64,000 nucleotides of DNA from positions 64,980,324-65,044,323 of the forward strand of contig OY755242.1 of assembly GCA_963576725.1 (NCBI GenBank), in the 5' to 3' direction. The position numbers and the translations under genes are program-made. This stretch comes from Azorinus chamasolen (lineage: Eukaryota; Mollusca; Bivalvia; Cardiida; Solecurtidae). Positions within the stretch are counted from its first letter, which is position 1. Every line of letters starts with the position of its first letter. Of this stretch, positions 1 through 10,571 are shown in pieces. Below the pieces are notes generated by a model. The model worked only from the letters and a program-made list of their open reading frames with translations, searched no databases and had not been told where the DNA came from.

Positions 1-713
1 AGTTTATAATTGGACTTAAATGCAAATCGATATTTCGCCATGTCCCAACAGAGAAAGTGAACGAATTTACTAATTAGACTTTCACCTTGGATAGCATGTG
101 ATGTTTTGTATAATTAGATATCTGTTTTTATCTCTACGATAAATACCAAAACAAGTGTTCTTGACGAACATTTTTTTAAAGCGTTTCCTGTAGATACATG
201 TTGTATGCTGAGTCAATGCGTAGGGGAATCGAACCTTGTCGTTCAGTTGGATGAATTTGACCGAGGTTACGTAATCAGATAATTCAGGTTTGTCTGGGTA
301 ATCGGACATACACTTGAACTTAAAATACATTTTACACGCTTCTTTCGTTTTTACAATTCTAATTTTCGACCAGGACATGATGTCATGTATTAAATGTAGA
401 CAGCGAGATCTGCCAAACAAAATATTGCATGCGAATCACCGAGGTGAATATTATTAGTATTCAGAAACGTAGCGATCCCCCCTATGATATATTTATTTTG
501 ACATGTACAAATACTATTCTTATCCTTAAGGCAAATTTGCAATAATATTGCGTTTTAAAAATGTTAGTATCAATGACTCGCGATAAATTGTATTAAAGCT
601 GATACGATACAGACAAGTTCCGCCATAAATGAGCAATATTTATACATTTCAGACGGTGATCGAGACAGGAACTTATTGGCGCTGTAACGAAGTATGTCAA
701 TGAGCCAAGACAG
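1..713. other. AT-rich stretch, no gene recognised
   Basis: No repeat family of this window and no convincing gene is visible. A 112-codon open frame on the minus strand (82-420) has no family motif I recognise and no other support. About 100 bases near position 40 weakly resemble bases near 63110 (see findings). Confidence 0.5.
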
Positions 714-1168
714 TACAGTAAAACAGTAAAAACCCTCTAAACTGGACGTTCAATTTAACCCTTCACTTGCTATTCACGTCAATATACCTACCTGTAAATA
801 GTGAAAACCCAGATGAGACAGCTCCTGCAGGAGCTGTCTCATCAGGGTCTGCACTATTTACAAGTTGACTATGCAACCAGTGCACTCCACAGCAGTGATT
901 GCACAGCGAAATATTTGTACACAGTGAATATATAATTATGTAATTATACAACAGGGCATGGGTAAAGAAGAAGAAATGTGTTTTAAAATTCAGCAAGCGA
1001 AGGGTTAATATAAATATCGGGTTTGCAGAAAAGTGTAGCTAAATGCAGAGCGAAAGTCATGCAAAAGGCTCCTTTAGGATGACTTCCATCCTGCATAAAG
1101 CAGCAACCTGCCTAAATGTATCTGAATTCTCCCCTACTAGAATTCCAGTTTAGAGGGATTTTACTGTA
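714..1168. mobile_element. Pogo-like MITE family B, copy B1, with family A element nested inside
   Basis: The ends are TACAGTAAAAC... and ...TTTTACTGTA, flanked by TA, with a CTCTAAAC(C/T)GG subterminal block on each side. CAG-starting ends and a TA site are typical of Tc1/mariner/pogo elements (family knowledge). The right half keeps the family interior (GCAGAGCGAAAGTCATGCA, then the tip CTCCTTTAGGA and a degenerate return arm). The left half is split by A1 at a TTAA. The B hairpin is degenerate here compared with B5 at 52608. Confidence 0.75.
755..1008 (-). mobile_element. piggyBac-like MITE family A, copy A1
   Basis: A 254-bp unit bounded by TTAA on both sides, with inverted ends CCCTTC(G/A/T)CTTGCT. 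TTAA target sites and CCC-starting ends are the piggyBac signature (family knowledge). Near one end is a perfect hairpin, stem about 793-862, whose tip is GCTCCTGCAGGAGC at 821-834. The other end is a unique ~140-bp arm also found at 9350 and 59265. It is inserted into B1, so it is younger than B1. No coding capacity, so it needs a transposase from elsewhere. Confidence 0.8.
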
Positions 1169-1366
1169 CATACGTTAGAGATCACGACTGTTAGCATCTG
1201 AAACTGGTTCGCCGATTATAATTAGATATACACTTATCTGATACGTTTTAATTTGCCCATATGACATAGTGGATGAAGATGATAACCAATTTCGTCCATT
1301 TATATCATTCTATTTCGATATTCCAACTGAAGTGGAAGTGTATCGAATTTTGGTGTCGTTTGTACT

Positions 1367-1598
1367 AACCCTTTCTTTCATATGAACGCCTTTCTCACAT
1401 TTGCAAAAAGAGTAGAGCAAGAACAGACTGCTCCTTTTGGAAATGCCTAATCAGGGTCCGCTCTGTGTGCTTATGGTAGAAAAAAATCTCACCATAAACG
1501 TTCTGCATGAGCCACTATTTCGGGTGTTCATATGTTTTATAAAAAAATAAACCAATTCATGTTAGTGACGTCATTAGTTTCAACAGGAAACGGTTTAA
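1367..1598. mobile_element. Degenerate family E TTAA element
   Basis: It opens with AACCCTTTCTTTCATATGAACGCC, close to the E ends at 27349 and 42808, and ends near ACGGTTTAA. The core CAGACTGCTCCTTTTGGAAATG is a decayed version of the E hairpin, followed by the matching AATCAGGGTCCGCTCTG. Arms are substituted and the stem would be weak, so this is an old copy. Confidence 0.55.
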
Positions 1599-1841
1599 TA
1601 TAATGTGCATATCCATACTATAGCTTTCAACACGTACATGTAACATGTATAAGTTTGCATTTTCAGCTAAACACTTTCGATACCTCTGAACAACACTTTG
1701 TTTTCACTGATATCAGCGTGTCATGAATACGACATATACATGTACACTTCAACATTCACAACCACTAATATGCTACTACCACACCTATCACTGGTATGAT
1801 ATCTTCTACTATTCTTAGAACAACTAAAAACTCGACTATTC

Positions 1842-1920
1842 TTAACCCTTTCCTCCATAAATATGCCTTTCTATGCCTTTGCAAACAGAGCAGACCCAGA
1901 TCAGACGGCTCCTAAAGGAG
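1842..1920. mobile_element. Half of a TTAA element with F-type end and E-type core
   Basis: It starts TTAACCCTTTCCTCCATAAA, the end type of the F copy at 11393. Instead of the F stem it carries the E stem (AAACAGAGCAGACCC, then CAGACGGCTCCT). The copy stops about six bases past the dyad (1914/1915) and joins the tRNA-containing sequence at 1921. It is both a chimera and a dyad-broken half element. Confidence 0.65.
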
Positions 1921-1986
1921 CATGGTAAGCCAGAGGCCCTGGGTTCGAGTCCCAGTCCAGTCACAACTTTTTCACCATGTTACATT

Positions 1987-1997
1987 TGGCGCCCAAC
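1987..1997 (+). other. Putative tRNA-Lys primer-binding site
   Basis: TGGCGCCCAAC matches the first 11 bases of the tRNA-Lys(1,2) primer site of LTR retroelements, then diverges. Its position two bases downstream of the LTR-like repeat ending ACA is where such a site belongs. Eleven bases alone are weak evidence. Confidence 0.45.
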
Positions 1998-2177
1998 ATA
2001 AATAACGCACGGGGTGATTTATATGAAGATAATATGGAAATTATATGAAGATAATTTGTAATAATAAGAAACTCGTGGAGTGTTCTTTGAGTTAGAATTC
2101 GGGACGAATTATTGTGTAGAAGGGGTGTGTGTAGCCGGGTAGAGATTATGGTGAAATAAGTTGATAGGCTTTACTGT

Positions 2178-2250
2178 GTGGCTTGGTAGCTCAGTCGGTA
2201 GAGTGTTGGCATTGTAAGCCAGAGGCCTTGGGTTCGAGTTCCAGTCGAGT
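2178..2250 (+). other. tRNA-like domain (Thr-like anticodon TGT)
   Basis: GTGGCTT and GAGTCAC can form a 7-bp acceptor stem including G-T pairs. TAGCTCAGTCGG is an A box and GGTTCGAGTTCC a B box. An anticodon stem TTGGC/GCCAG encloses ATTGTAA, giving anticodon TGT. It fits an RNA polymerase III promoter. The T stem has an irregular B-box side and a copy lies at 1921, so this is treated as the head of a repeat and not as a functional tRNA gene. Confidence 0.6.
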
Positions 2251-2273
2251 CACAACTTGTTCACCATGTTACA

Positions 2274-2990
2274 TTATGGCATCTTGTATACTACTTCGGC
2301 CAACATTCATATCCGTATTGTGTTGCCGTATTTGCAGTATCTCAAAGACAAATATATCGGGGGCTTAATTATTATATGGAGATACGCACATCTTTACAAT
2401 GCATAACTTCCTTTAAATAATTTAATAAATTAATGGTATGGACAACTGGTTAAGCTCATTTATGATGATTAGTTATATTACGTTTCTCATGCTGGTGTTC
2501 ATTCTTAAACATACATATACAATCTGAAACACTTTACTGTGCATTTGAAATCAATCAGAAATTAACATTTCAAATGCAGATTCTGAATTGGTGAAGTAAA
2601 AGAACGAATTTTGTAGTTATGGTTTTATGTAGAATGCCACTATATTCATACTTACATTGTCCGTTTTTAATTCAAACGTCCTAATCAACATTGCATCGAT
2701 TATGGAGTCAATATACGCGTTTGTTTGCATTTAAATTGCTTATAAAGTTATTTGTCTACAGCATTGGTAAATACGTTTAGAGTAGTATATTGTGTTTCCT
2801 GATATTTGCGTAAAATGCAGCGGATAGGCTACTTGGTACGTTCTCATTCATAGACTGACATTGCCACGATTTAGAAAAGAATTGCTGACAAATTAACAAA
2901 CATGTTAACATGTGAATGGCTGATGCCCCACCACTTACATAGGGGATAGATATGCATTCGTCCGTACGTTCGTATGTACCAACGTACGTC
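2274..2990. other. No feature recognised
   Basis: AT-rich sequence without a gene or repeat family I can name. A small inverted repeat around CGTACGTTCG...CGTACG lies at about 2963-2989. Confidence 0.45.
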
Positions 2991-2994
2991 CGGC

Positions 2995-3165
2995 CCGAAT
3001 GTTTTGGCATGCGGTAGGTTGTTGATTCTACTCGGATGCTCTTCCGTGCACGAACCAATGCAATTTGTGCCATGCACAGAAGAGCCTCTGTGGTCTTCCT
3101 CCACCTGTAATCAGCGGGACATCGTGATATGACTAGAATACTGTTAAAGCGACGTAAAACCTTAT
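2995..3165 (+). mobile_element. SINE family X fragment X1 (head missing)
   Basis: It matches the body and tail of the SINE at 58776: a TTCTAC block, paired CGTGCACGAACC/GTGCC motifs, CTTCCTCCACCTGTAATCAG, then TATGACTAGAATACTGTTAAA and CGACGTAAAACC. The tRNA-like head is absent, which is usual for 5'-truncated SINE copies. Four copies in this window share this tail. Confidence 0.7.
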
Positions 3166-3270
3166 AAGAAGCAACCTCTGAAGTTATTTGTCCTAAAAAT
3201 ATGGAACGTCAATAAAATATCATCAGGATGTGAACGAGCGCGCCTTGGTATTTTCAAAATGCAATCGCTA

Positions 3271-3497
3271 TTAACCCTCTGCCTTTTTTATCATTCTACC
3301 CTTTATGAATATTAATTAGGCAAATCTTTACAAACATAATTATACGCGGTTATATTGAAATGATTTCCCGGATAGAGCATGCAGGAATGGATTTTCCATG
3401 GCAAACAGTGCAGACCCAGATGAGAGAGCTCTTATAGGAGCTCTCTCATCTGGGTGTACACTGTTTGTAGATGCAACAACAGTTGTGACTGGGTTAA
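3271..3497. mobile_element. piggyBac-like MITE, E-related with its own core variant
   Basis: It runs TTAACCCTCTGCC to GGGTTAAC, with TTAA at both ends. The hairpin begins GGCAAACAGTGCAGACCC and returns as CTGGGTGTACACTGTTTG. The stem reads GATGAGAGAGCTC and the tip TTATAGGAGC, one base off the GCTCCTNNAGGAGC core. The unique arm (3280-3390) differs from other E copies. Confidence 0.7.
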
Positions 3498-3539
3498 CAT
3501 TGATTGAGGTATTAACCTTGAGCTGGTAAAAATATGGAC

Positions 3540-4130
3540 TTTTAGGATTGTGTTTTTGGTTACGCTGGAGCTATTTGTGCTAATAAAATGACACTTTGGA
3601 TACTTACTAATAAATCACCTGGGTATATTCATTCATCCGCAAGGAACATTGACGGAATTATGGGCTTTAATGATGTGACCGTTGGCAATTTTAGATTTGT
3701 GGACCGTACTTATCAGCATGTAAAATTGAAAATACCCGGGTACTTTCACCTTACTACGATGAAGATTATTTGAGTTATGGGCCTTGGTGTTGTGAAAAGA
3801 TTCTATTTGAAGTCTGTGTCGCATGCATTTCTGTAACAGTTGTTTCTAGAATGATATAACTTCAATCAGCATGAATACTTGTGCTTCTGCATATTTTCGT
3901 CCAACCACAATTAGCATGGGCTTTATTTGTAAAACATGTCATTTTTAATTGTGTGTCGCATAAAAGATTGAAAGTATTATTACTGGAATCTAAAACCTAG
4001 GGAATGTGTTGGTCAGCATATAAATGCGCGCACCCGGACATTTTTTCCAATTGCAATACATGTTGATGGAGTTATGGGCCTTGGTACTGTGGACATTGAT
4101 GATTTGTATTTTAGCTAGAATAAAGCTGCA
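3540..4130 (+). repeat. Old degenerate repeat units with a GAGTTATGGGCCTTG motif
   Basis: Variants of (G/A)ATTATGGGCTTTAATGATGTG, GAGTTATGGGCCTTGGTGTTGTG and GAGTTATGGGCCTTGGTACTGTGGAC recur near 3656, 3772 and 4071. Each follows a partly similar CACCCGG or TACCCGGGTA stretch. Spacing is irregular, so this is a decayed array or a dispersed family. No function is inferred. Confidence 0.4.
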
Positions 4131-4489
4131 CACATTTTTTTGTTTTAATGTCAGTAAAATTTAAAACGCACTACCTCGCGTGCATGTACATTAAATATTA
4201 ATCTGAATAATATTCATGTTTCTTTGAACCCAGAATGCAACGCAGTTGCAGTTGGGAAAATCCATGTCCTCTTGACACAGTTCTGGGTAATCATTAAAAT
4301 GCCATGACATATTGTGTATTGACACATGGCATTACACCTTTAAACTAACTTGATGATAAGTCGAGTCTTCAATATCAGACTTACAACAATAGCACATGTA
4401 CTACTTTTACAATTTGTCTAGCCATAAACGCACATGGATCCAACTACTGCTGTGGTATATTTGGTTCATGTTTGTTAAATGTTCAAGTA

Positions 4490-5045
4490 CGGGCCATGCA
4501 GGAAACACCACATACAAAATACACAGCTGCCCGAGCAGCCCCGCAACAAGAAAACACAGCAAATGTACGTATCTATTAAAACACAAAGAGGCGCACAAAG
4601 ACAAAACAAAGACACTACATGGGAAATTGAAAGTACCGCCTAGGAACGGTCACTAACAATAGTCACTAGGGGTTTAAACCGGTTTCGGGGCGACACACCT
4701 CACACATACTTCATCACCGCCCAAAGACAAACACTGTAAATAAATATATCCCGTCTCTCTTACAACAACGGAGATGACAAACACAATGGTAAATTGCATC
4801 TAGAACAGAAACAGATTTAAGTGGAATAAACTGGATCCACCTATCACTAGTGTACTCAATTATTGATCTTCAACCAGAGTAAGTGTAGAAAAGTAATTAC
4901 GACAAAAACGAGTACAAAGATCTGACGTCCTCCTTTCATTTCTAGATTTTAGAGGGCGTCTTCTTCATATAGTGTTAAGCCTTTCCTGTCGGCGTACATG
5001 CCAGCTGTAAAAGGGTTGACAACTAGACATCTAGTATGAATATAT
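4490..5045 (+). repeat. Dispersed repeat family G, copy G1
   Basis: It starts ATGCAGGAAACACCACATAC and runs through GTACCGCC(T)AGGAACGG, a GGTTTAAACCGGTTT palindrome, CAAACACTGTAAATAAA and GTCGGCGTACATG, ending near GTTGACAACTAGACAT. It aligns along its length with 28965-29500 and 49620-50000. On the minus strand its last 200 bp reads as a peptide with MYADRKGL, similar to the other copies. The superfamily is not recognised and the real element may be longer than any copy here. Confidence 0.7.
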
Positions 5046-5949
5046 TTAAGATTCACTTCCAAATCAAGTGTCTATGGCTGTTCAGAGACGAATAATTACC
5101 GTAAATCGACAGACAATCGTAATACTATGAGAACTGGGTACTTCCAACCCTTGGTGTCGGTTGGTTGTGCGATATATAAATAGAATTTCAATACTGATCA
5201 ATTTAATAGTTCTGCAGATTACAATGGTACTTGATCTTGCAAAATATTATTTTATTTGGAAATACATAATTGAATTTCGTTTAGACTTACATAATCGTAT
5301 TTTCGTTTAAATGAAATATAATAGACATTTATATAAATGTCTGCTTATACTGAATTTTCTGAAAGATAATTGCCACAAATGTTCCTTTGTGTAATCAGTA
5401 TATACTGTTGTATGTACTACAAATAATTCAGAGTAGAAATGATTGTATGACTAATATATTCGGGATATATATGACTATATAAGATGTTTGTTTTGTTTTT
5501 TAAAAAAAAATCATATTTTGTAGTTGTCCGTTTTCTATTTTGGCGGATCTGGATAAACATTTTCAAATTATACAGCACAGCATATGTTTACACCATAAAG
5601 TGTAAACCGCTGACATCGATCAATCATATACGGAACAAAACTGCTAAGGAATGCCAAACTCGATTGCATGTAGCAGACTGGTAAGACGATATTCTATGTG
5701 CGTTATGTACATATGGTCTACATAGTGTCTGCTTTCAGTGTATATGTTTGATAATATGAGACATCCATGATACATCACCAGAAACGCTGGCGTATCCGAC
5801 TACTAAAGATTTGCTCCTTTATCCTTGGAAATTGAATATTTAGAAACAATACAGATGAAAAGTACTTCAAATTGATATTGAATGTTGTTATGGTTGTATA
5901 TAATCATGCGTTGTTATTTCAAAGATCAGTAAGCGAATAATCGAATTTG
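5046..5949. other. No feature recognised
   Basis: Strongly AT-rich, with several short runs such as the A9 near 5503. The open frame at 5484-5684 looks like chance. Confidence 0.45.
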
Positions 5950-6255
5950 CAGGTGGCGGTGGTCTAGTGGTAACGCGTTTGACTATAAGGCCGGAGGTCC
6001 GGGGTTCAAATTCCGGTCCCTCCCAGACATTTCAGAGACGCTTTTCCGTGTCTCCCACCCGCACACCCTCTCCACCCAGGGGTTAAAATGGGTACCTGTG
6101 AGGGTCACTCGCCGGTACTGCGGCTGCATGATTGCGCCATATGTTAGCAGTGCTCAGTATTGTAGGCCAATGACTCAATGACCAGGGGAGTAAATGTACA
6201 GTCGGCTGAGCGGTCATTCGGACTGAAAGTAGACTATAACTAGGTACTTTACTTT
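5950..6255 (+). mobile_element. tRNA-derived SINE (second family)
   Basis: The head has an A box (TGGTCTAGTGGTAACGCG) and a B box (GGGGTTCAAATTCCGG) with GTCCCTCCC following, so it derives from a tRNA. The body (GGGTACCTGTGAGGGTCACT, TATGTTAGCAGTGCTCAG, TGACTCAATGACCAGGGGAG) ends about 6240 with GAAAGTAGACTATAAC. The acceptor stem does not pair well, so it is not a gene. tRNA-headed SINEs with conserved central domains are known in bivalves (family knowledge). I cannot assign a named family from sequence alone. Confidence 0.7.
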
Positions 6256-6498
6256 TTTAATGTATCATTACGATGCACAAAATAAACAATAATACAACAT
6301 AAGTTTATTAAATGAGCAAAACTAATGTTTAGAACCTGCGAGAGAGTTATGAGATAATGACTGGTCTGGTTATTCAATTAGCAGCTTAATTCAAATGTTC
6401 ATATCACGTTTGTAATTGACGGAAATATATTTTATCAAATAAGTAAATCTCTCCATTTAAATACACACTCATATTTAACACAGAAATAAATGCACAAA

Positions 6499-6763
6499 TA
6501 CAGTTGAACTTCGATAACTCGAACTTAAAGGGGCCATACAAATTAGATCGAGATAGCAGGAGTTCGGGTCATCCGATTTCTAATCTGAACGATTTATCAA
6601 TGCTACAGCTTAATACAGGTCTAAAATAATATTAAGCTGCCACCTGGTTTTTCTAGATATATGTACCGATACATTTTAGAGCAATTCTGTATTGTAAGTT
6701 TTGGAAGGACGAAACTTTTTGTTCGAGTTATCCCGAAGTTCGAGATATCGAAGTTCAACTGTA
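6499..6763. mobile_element. Pogo-like MITE family R
   Basis: Inverted ends TACAGTTGAACTTCGATAAC and its reverse complement near 6736-6763 extend through CTCGAACTT with a few mismatches, flanked by TA. The interior keeps GCTTAATAC and TTAAGCTGCCACCTGG, the subterminal module of families B and C. The central GCTCCT hairpin is absent. Left arm 6499-6600 and right arm 6620-6763 would still form an imperfect foldback. Confidence 0.75.
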
Positions 6764-7209
6764 CATATGTAAAACTTATTTTGTAACCGTAGTCACTAAC
6801 TCTATTGTCAATAGCAATAGATTCGGGCAAAATCAAACATTCGGACAATAGTTGATAGCTTTTGTTGTAAAAAGTCCAAATCCAAATGGCATGCTGAAGC
6901 AGTGTTCATCTTGTTAGTACTCAAACTCTTTGACACTGTGACTGCAATTGGTAGAGAGGCATTACACACGTGATGTGTTTCGAACATATAAAGTTGCCAA
7001 TCTGTGCACAGTTCGTCGTCATGTCTAAAAGGGGTCACGTGAAGACAATGTGACTGTATATAGTTCTGCAGTCAGGCTTATACACTTTGAAAAAACTAGT
7101 GTGATTGTTATGGACGTTACGATTAATTACACATACGGTATTGCTAACACATTTACTGGTAAGTCATAAACTACAAGCATCCATATTACATAAGTAATCA
7201 GAAAAAAAA

Positions 7210-7362
7210 CAGATGTATATGCGTACTCACATACGAAAATCGTCATTTCTTCACCTGACCCTACTCGAAGAGACGACTATAAAAGATTGGTCACAACGCA
7301 GGGTTTGATGGAAAAATAATGGAGTTGTTCTTGAAATTGTTTTAATTTACGCATCTTATCTG
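7210..7362. mobile_element. Family D palindromic element, copy D1
   Basis: Ends CAGATG..ATGCGTAC and TTACGCATCTTATCTG match the D ends at 53513 and 26010. The interior holds ATTTCTTCACC..ACCCTACTCGAAGAGACG and the right arm TTGGTCACAACGCAGGGTTTGATGG. Most of the left hairpin arm is deleted next to the CTCGAAGAGACG tip. The CAG-type ends suggest a Tc1/mariner affinity (inference). Confidence 0.65.
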
Positions 7363-7535
7363 GACCTCTGTATAACAATAGCTTTAGCATGTGCAGCCGT
7401 TTATCTAAGGCTACCGCTAATACAGATACAATTTGGAGTCGGAGTGCGTCACAGATAGAACAACACAGGACAAAAAAGTATGCAAAACTCCCATAGGAAC
7501 ATTCTACAGTACGTGCATTAATCAGCGATCTGATG

Positions 7536-7743
7536 TTAACCTTTACAATGCGGGACACCAGTCACTAAAGTCCTTTGGAAACAATGTAGCCCCAGAGGAG
7601 CCCTCTCCTCAGGGTTTGCAATGTTTGTCATGCTACACATTTCTTTAGAACACTCCCTACATATTTCACTATAAGCTTGACCTGTTTGAACTTTGGAATA
7701 GTCCATTTTGAAATTCAGCGTTGTAATGGTTAAACACAACCAT
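7536..7743. mobile_element. TTAA MITE family M (single copy here)
   Basis: Inverted ends TTAACCTTTACAATGC and GCGTTGTAATGGTTAA differ by two bases and include the TTAA target on both sides. The core AGAGGAGCCCTCTCCTCAGG is a short palindrome. The rest is non-coding. It is piggyBac-like by target site only, since the ends start CC and not CCC. Confidence 0.65.
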
Positions 7744-8547
7744 GCTTATTCTTGAAGTGGGCATGTTTTACAAACGTCCAGAAGCTCTCTGCATGACCAT
7801 TAAATAATGGCAACGACAATAAAACAACACTAAAACATGTTGACGTATTTATGCATTATTCCTATGCAAAGTAGCTTTGATACTGGTGTGGTAAAATGTA
7901 CAGTTAGGTACACAGTGTTTATGGCTGTTATCGCCGGGCGCTACAGGACCACCTGGAATACTCTTTTACTTAAATTATTTGAAAGGTTTCTGTTTTACAG
8001 CAAAACAAATATCAGGATGTGCAGCATTGCACATTAAACACTCGTTAAAGAAATGTAATATACACCCGTTGTATAATGTAGTCGTTTGGTCTCCCAGTGT
8101 CTATTAAACTGAAACTATATTACCATATAGATGTTATATATTCAAGAAACAGACATGAATATATGAATTTAGCACACATAACAGTAATTCACGATACATA
8201 AATAGGTATTAACCAGAATATATTCATCATTCTTGCAATTCTTTTATTTCGTTTTATACGTCTGAATATGCATATCCCCTAAGTATAGAATCTAAGTATA
8301 GTTGATATGCATATGATAGAAAATATAAACTAACATAGAATTGGGGGTTATTTCGTAATTCGCTGAGCAAAGCAAAACGACGAATATAGGCTACAGCTGT
8401 TAGTACATGCCGGTAAACGTTAATGTTGGTCAGTCTATGAACGATAACGTTTAACAGTCTAACACCATCAAATCTAAATGACATGTGTCACATTAAGATG
8501 CCTAGATATGTGTTTTCCATTTATGTTCAAAAAGTTGTGTCAGCGTT
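7744..8547. other. No feature recognised
   Basis: AT-rich. Open frames at 7837-8037 and 8254-8484 are short, with no recognisable protein motif. Nothing else visible. Confidence 0.45.
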
Positions 8548-8755
8548 TTAACCCTTTTCCTGTTCTATATTTATTTCCGATTTCAATACCTACTGAATAT
8601 TCCTTGACAAAAAAGAAATATGGACGGTTGAACATTGTAGCTCTTTAAGAAAGTAAAGAAACATATCTATCAACTTCCATTGGCAAACATAGAAGATCCT
8701 GGGTCTACTCTGTTTGCAAATGCGTTAAAACACGTTTATATGAGGGAAAGGGTTA
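8548..8755. mobile_element. Family E TTAA element with deleted hairpin
   Basis: It starts TTAACCCTTTTCCTGTTCTAT and ends TATGAGGGAAAGGGTTA, inverted ends matching the intact copy at 10572. Where the hairpin should be there is only ATAGAAGATCCTGGGTCTACT before CTGTTTGCAAATGCG. The stem has been excised almost completely while both outer arms remain. Confidence 0.7.
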
Positions 8756-9349
8756 CAGAGTGTGGACATATACTAGTGAGCTGCTAAATAACAATGGTTG
8801 CAAGCAATCGCAGATTATCTCATCATATGAAACGAAGTACAGATTATCCGAAGTAGAAAGCAGTTCATTATAATTGCATAAAGGGTGAGTTGACACTAGA
8901 GTGGAACATGTTTGTGAGGGATTGCAATAGATGAACTCACCAGCATATATTTGGTGACGAACAGAATATTCCAAGATGACAGGCAAGGTGAAAGTATACA
9001 TCTAAGTTAAATTCATTTCTTCACTCATTAGTAATGTCCAGTATATAACTTTATATTTAGGTCAATGCGAAGTCAAATCTAAGCCAAAATGTCTGAATTT
9101 TGGAACATGATATACTTACATTGTACATGTATTCAGCATTACATCTTGAATTTAAAGACAGACATCACAATGTGAATTTGCATTTACATGCCAAAACATT
9201 CTATTATTATGATATTGTTTTTGCGTAAATGATCTATGAAAGTATTCATTGGACGAACAGTCCATGGTAAACTTGTACGTTTCGTGTAGTGCTATCAGAT
9301 TGTCAAACCTCAAAGATGCCAAGTTAATATACTCTTGTTGACTCATGTA
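8756..9349. other. No feature recognised
   Basis: AT-rich spacer between the E and A elements. Open frames at 8753-9001 and 9152-9346 on the minus strand have no recognisable motif. Confidence 0.45.
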
Positions 9350-9598
9350 TTAACCCTTCTCTTGCTGAATTTTGAAATACATTTCTTCTTCTTTACCCAT
9401 GCCCTGTTGTATAATTACATATATATTCACTGTGTACAAGTAGTTCGCTGTGCAATCATTGCTGTGGAGTACACTGGTTGCACAATCAATTTGTAAATAG
9501 TGCAGACCCTGCTGAGACAGCTCCTGCAGGAGCTGTCTCATCTGGGTCTTCACTATTTACAGGTATGTATATTGTCGTGAATAGCAAGCGAAGGGTTA
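9350..9598 (+). mobile_element. piggyBac-like MITE family A, copy A2
   Basis: TTAACCCTTCTCTTGCTG at the left and AGCAAGCGAAGGGTTA at the right. The hairpin (9492-9561) has the tip GCTCCTGCAGGAGC at 9520-9533. Opposite orientation to A1 and close to it in sequence, so probably a fairly recent copy. The right flank reads TTAC, so one target-site base has changed. Confidence 0.8.
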
Positions 9599-10223
9599 CA
9601 GGAATGCCCATATTATACCTTGTCCAATTATCAATTGACTATATAAGGGCACCCATAACCCGTGTCAGTAGGTGGGTTTATGTCTATGTGGTAACATTCT
9701 AAAGAAAACAGGACCAGTTATCTTTGCCAATTGGCCAAAAGTGTATGAACGAGAAAATATTCAATATTTGCATGAATAGCGTCTAGCACCAAAGGCTATC
9801 CATGGTGACACATGGTAGCAGCACTGAGAAATGATGCGCCATCATATGCCATCCTTACAAATTAGGGTCGCAAAATTAAAGCTCGGCATGGAGAGCTTTG
9901 AGGAACACCCCGTCATGGAAGGCATGTCGCCATGTCAACTCCCGAAATAGTCAATTCCTTAGTATGGGTATAGGTGACAGACGAGTTACTGGGATAATCG
10001 CTAGTACTGTCGGTATGTCTCCGGAAATAATTCACATCAGAAGTCTGAAAATTTATTAAAAACCCCAAAGGACTGAATATGTGGCGTGCTAAACTTTGAG
10101 ACAAACTGAGGTTTGTGACTCTGGATGAAATATTGGTCCATCATTTCACCCCAGTAAAACCTTCAGTAAAACATTAAAAGATCCATGCTGAGTTTATTTA
10201 GGTATATCATTGTTTAGTTGTAG
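9599..10223. other. No feature recognised
   Basis: Mixed-composition spacer. A short imperfect palindrome lies near 9790-9810 (CCAAAGGCTATCCATGGTG). No gene or repeat family identified. Confidence 0.4.
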
Positions 10224-10280
10224 GCAGTTACTCGGCGTCTCATCGAGATTCAAGATGTTTGTAAATTAGATCCGGGTCCC
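10224..10280. mobile_element. Right half of a family K element, broken at the dyad
   Basis: It begins CAGTTACTCGGCGTCTCATC, which is the K hairpin from its centre outward, then GAGATTCAAGATGTTTG and a decayed GATCCGG stretch corresponding to the right side of the K copy at 25195. Nothing of the left arm precedes it. Confidence 0.55.
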
Positions 10281-10571
10281 GGATAACCGTGTAAGTTTAT
10301 CAATAATAATAATTAAAACATTTGAATCCACTATATTACATGCCGAAAGGTGCGTAATTACATCCTAACGTCCAATTTCATCTCTTCCAATTTCAAGTTT
10401 TGTTGGACATACATGTATCTAATTATCGTGTTCTCTCATTAGACAAAGCAATGCGTTTGTAATTAATATAAATGAGTACCAGGTTCCCAAAATTGCATTA
10501 GTTAATCGGTCCGAGTGGTACTATTATGTTGTGCCTGAGCGTGTAGTACTCGTAAGGATATTCTGTAATAC

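Larger units (their letters stand above)
1921..2273 (+). mobile_element. Possible TRIM-like LTR element with tRNA-like promoter in its LTRs
   Basis: Two direct repeats about 88% alike by eye, 1921-1984 (5' truncated) and 2177-2273, share a tRNA 3' half plus CACAACTT-TTCACCATG and both end GTTACA. The full one runs TGTGGC...TTACA, so it has TG...CA termini. Two bases after the first repeat lies TGGCGCCCAAC, the start of a primer-binding site for tRNA-Lys (family knowledge: MPMV/visna type). The ~190 bp between the repeats is non-coding. I see no clear polypurine tract. Alternative: two tRNA-SINE copies with a chance match. Confidence 0.5.

Noticed and set aside
82..420. 112-codon minus-strand frame as a gene
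   Set aside because: No known motif and no other evidence; a frame this long is expected by chance in 64 kb.
2178..2250. Functional tRNA-Thr gene
   Set aside because: A second partial copy at 1921 shares the sequence beyond the tRNA end, and the B box is irregular, so it is part of a repeat.
5950..6030. Functional tRNA gene
   Set aside because: The acceptor stem does not pair and a SINE body follows directly.
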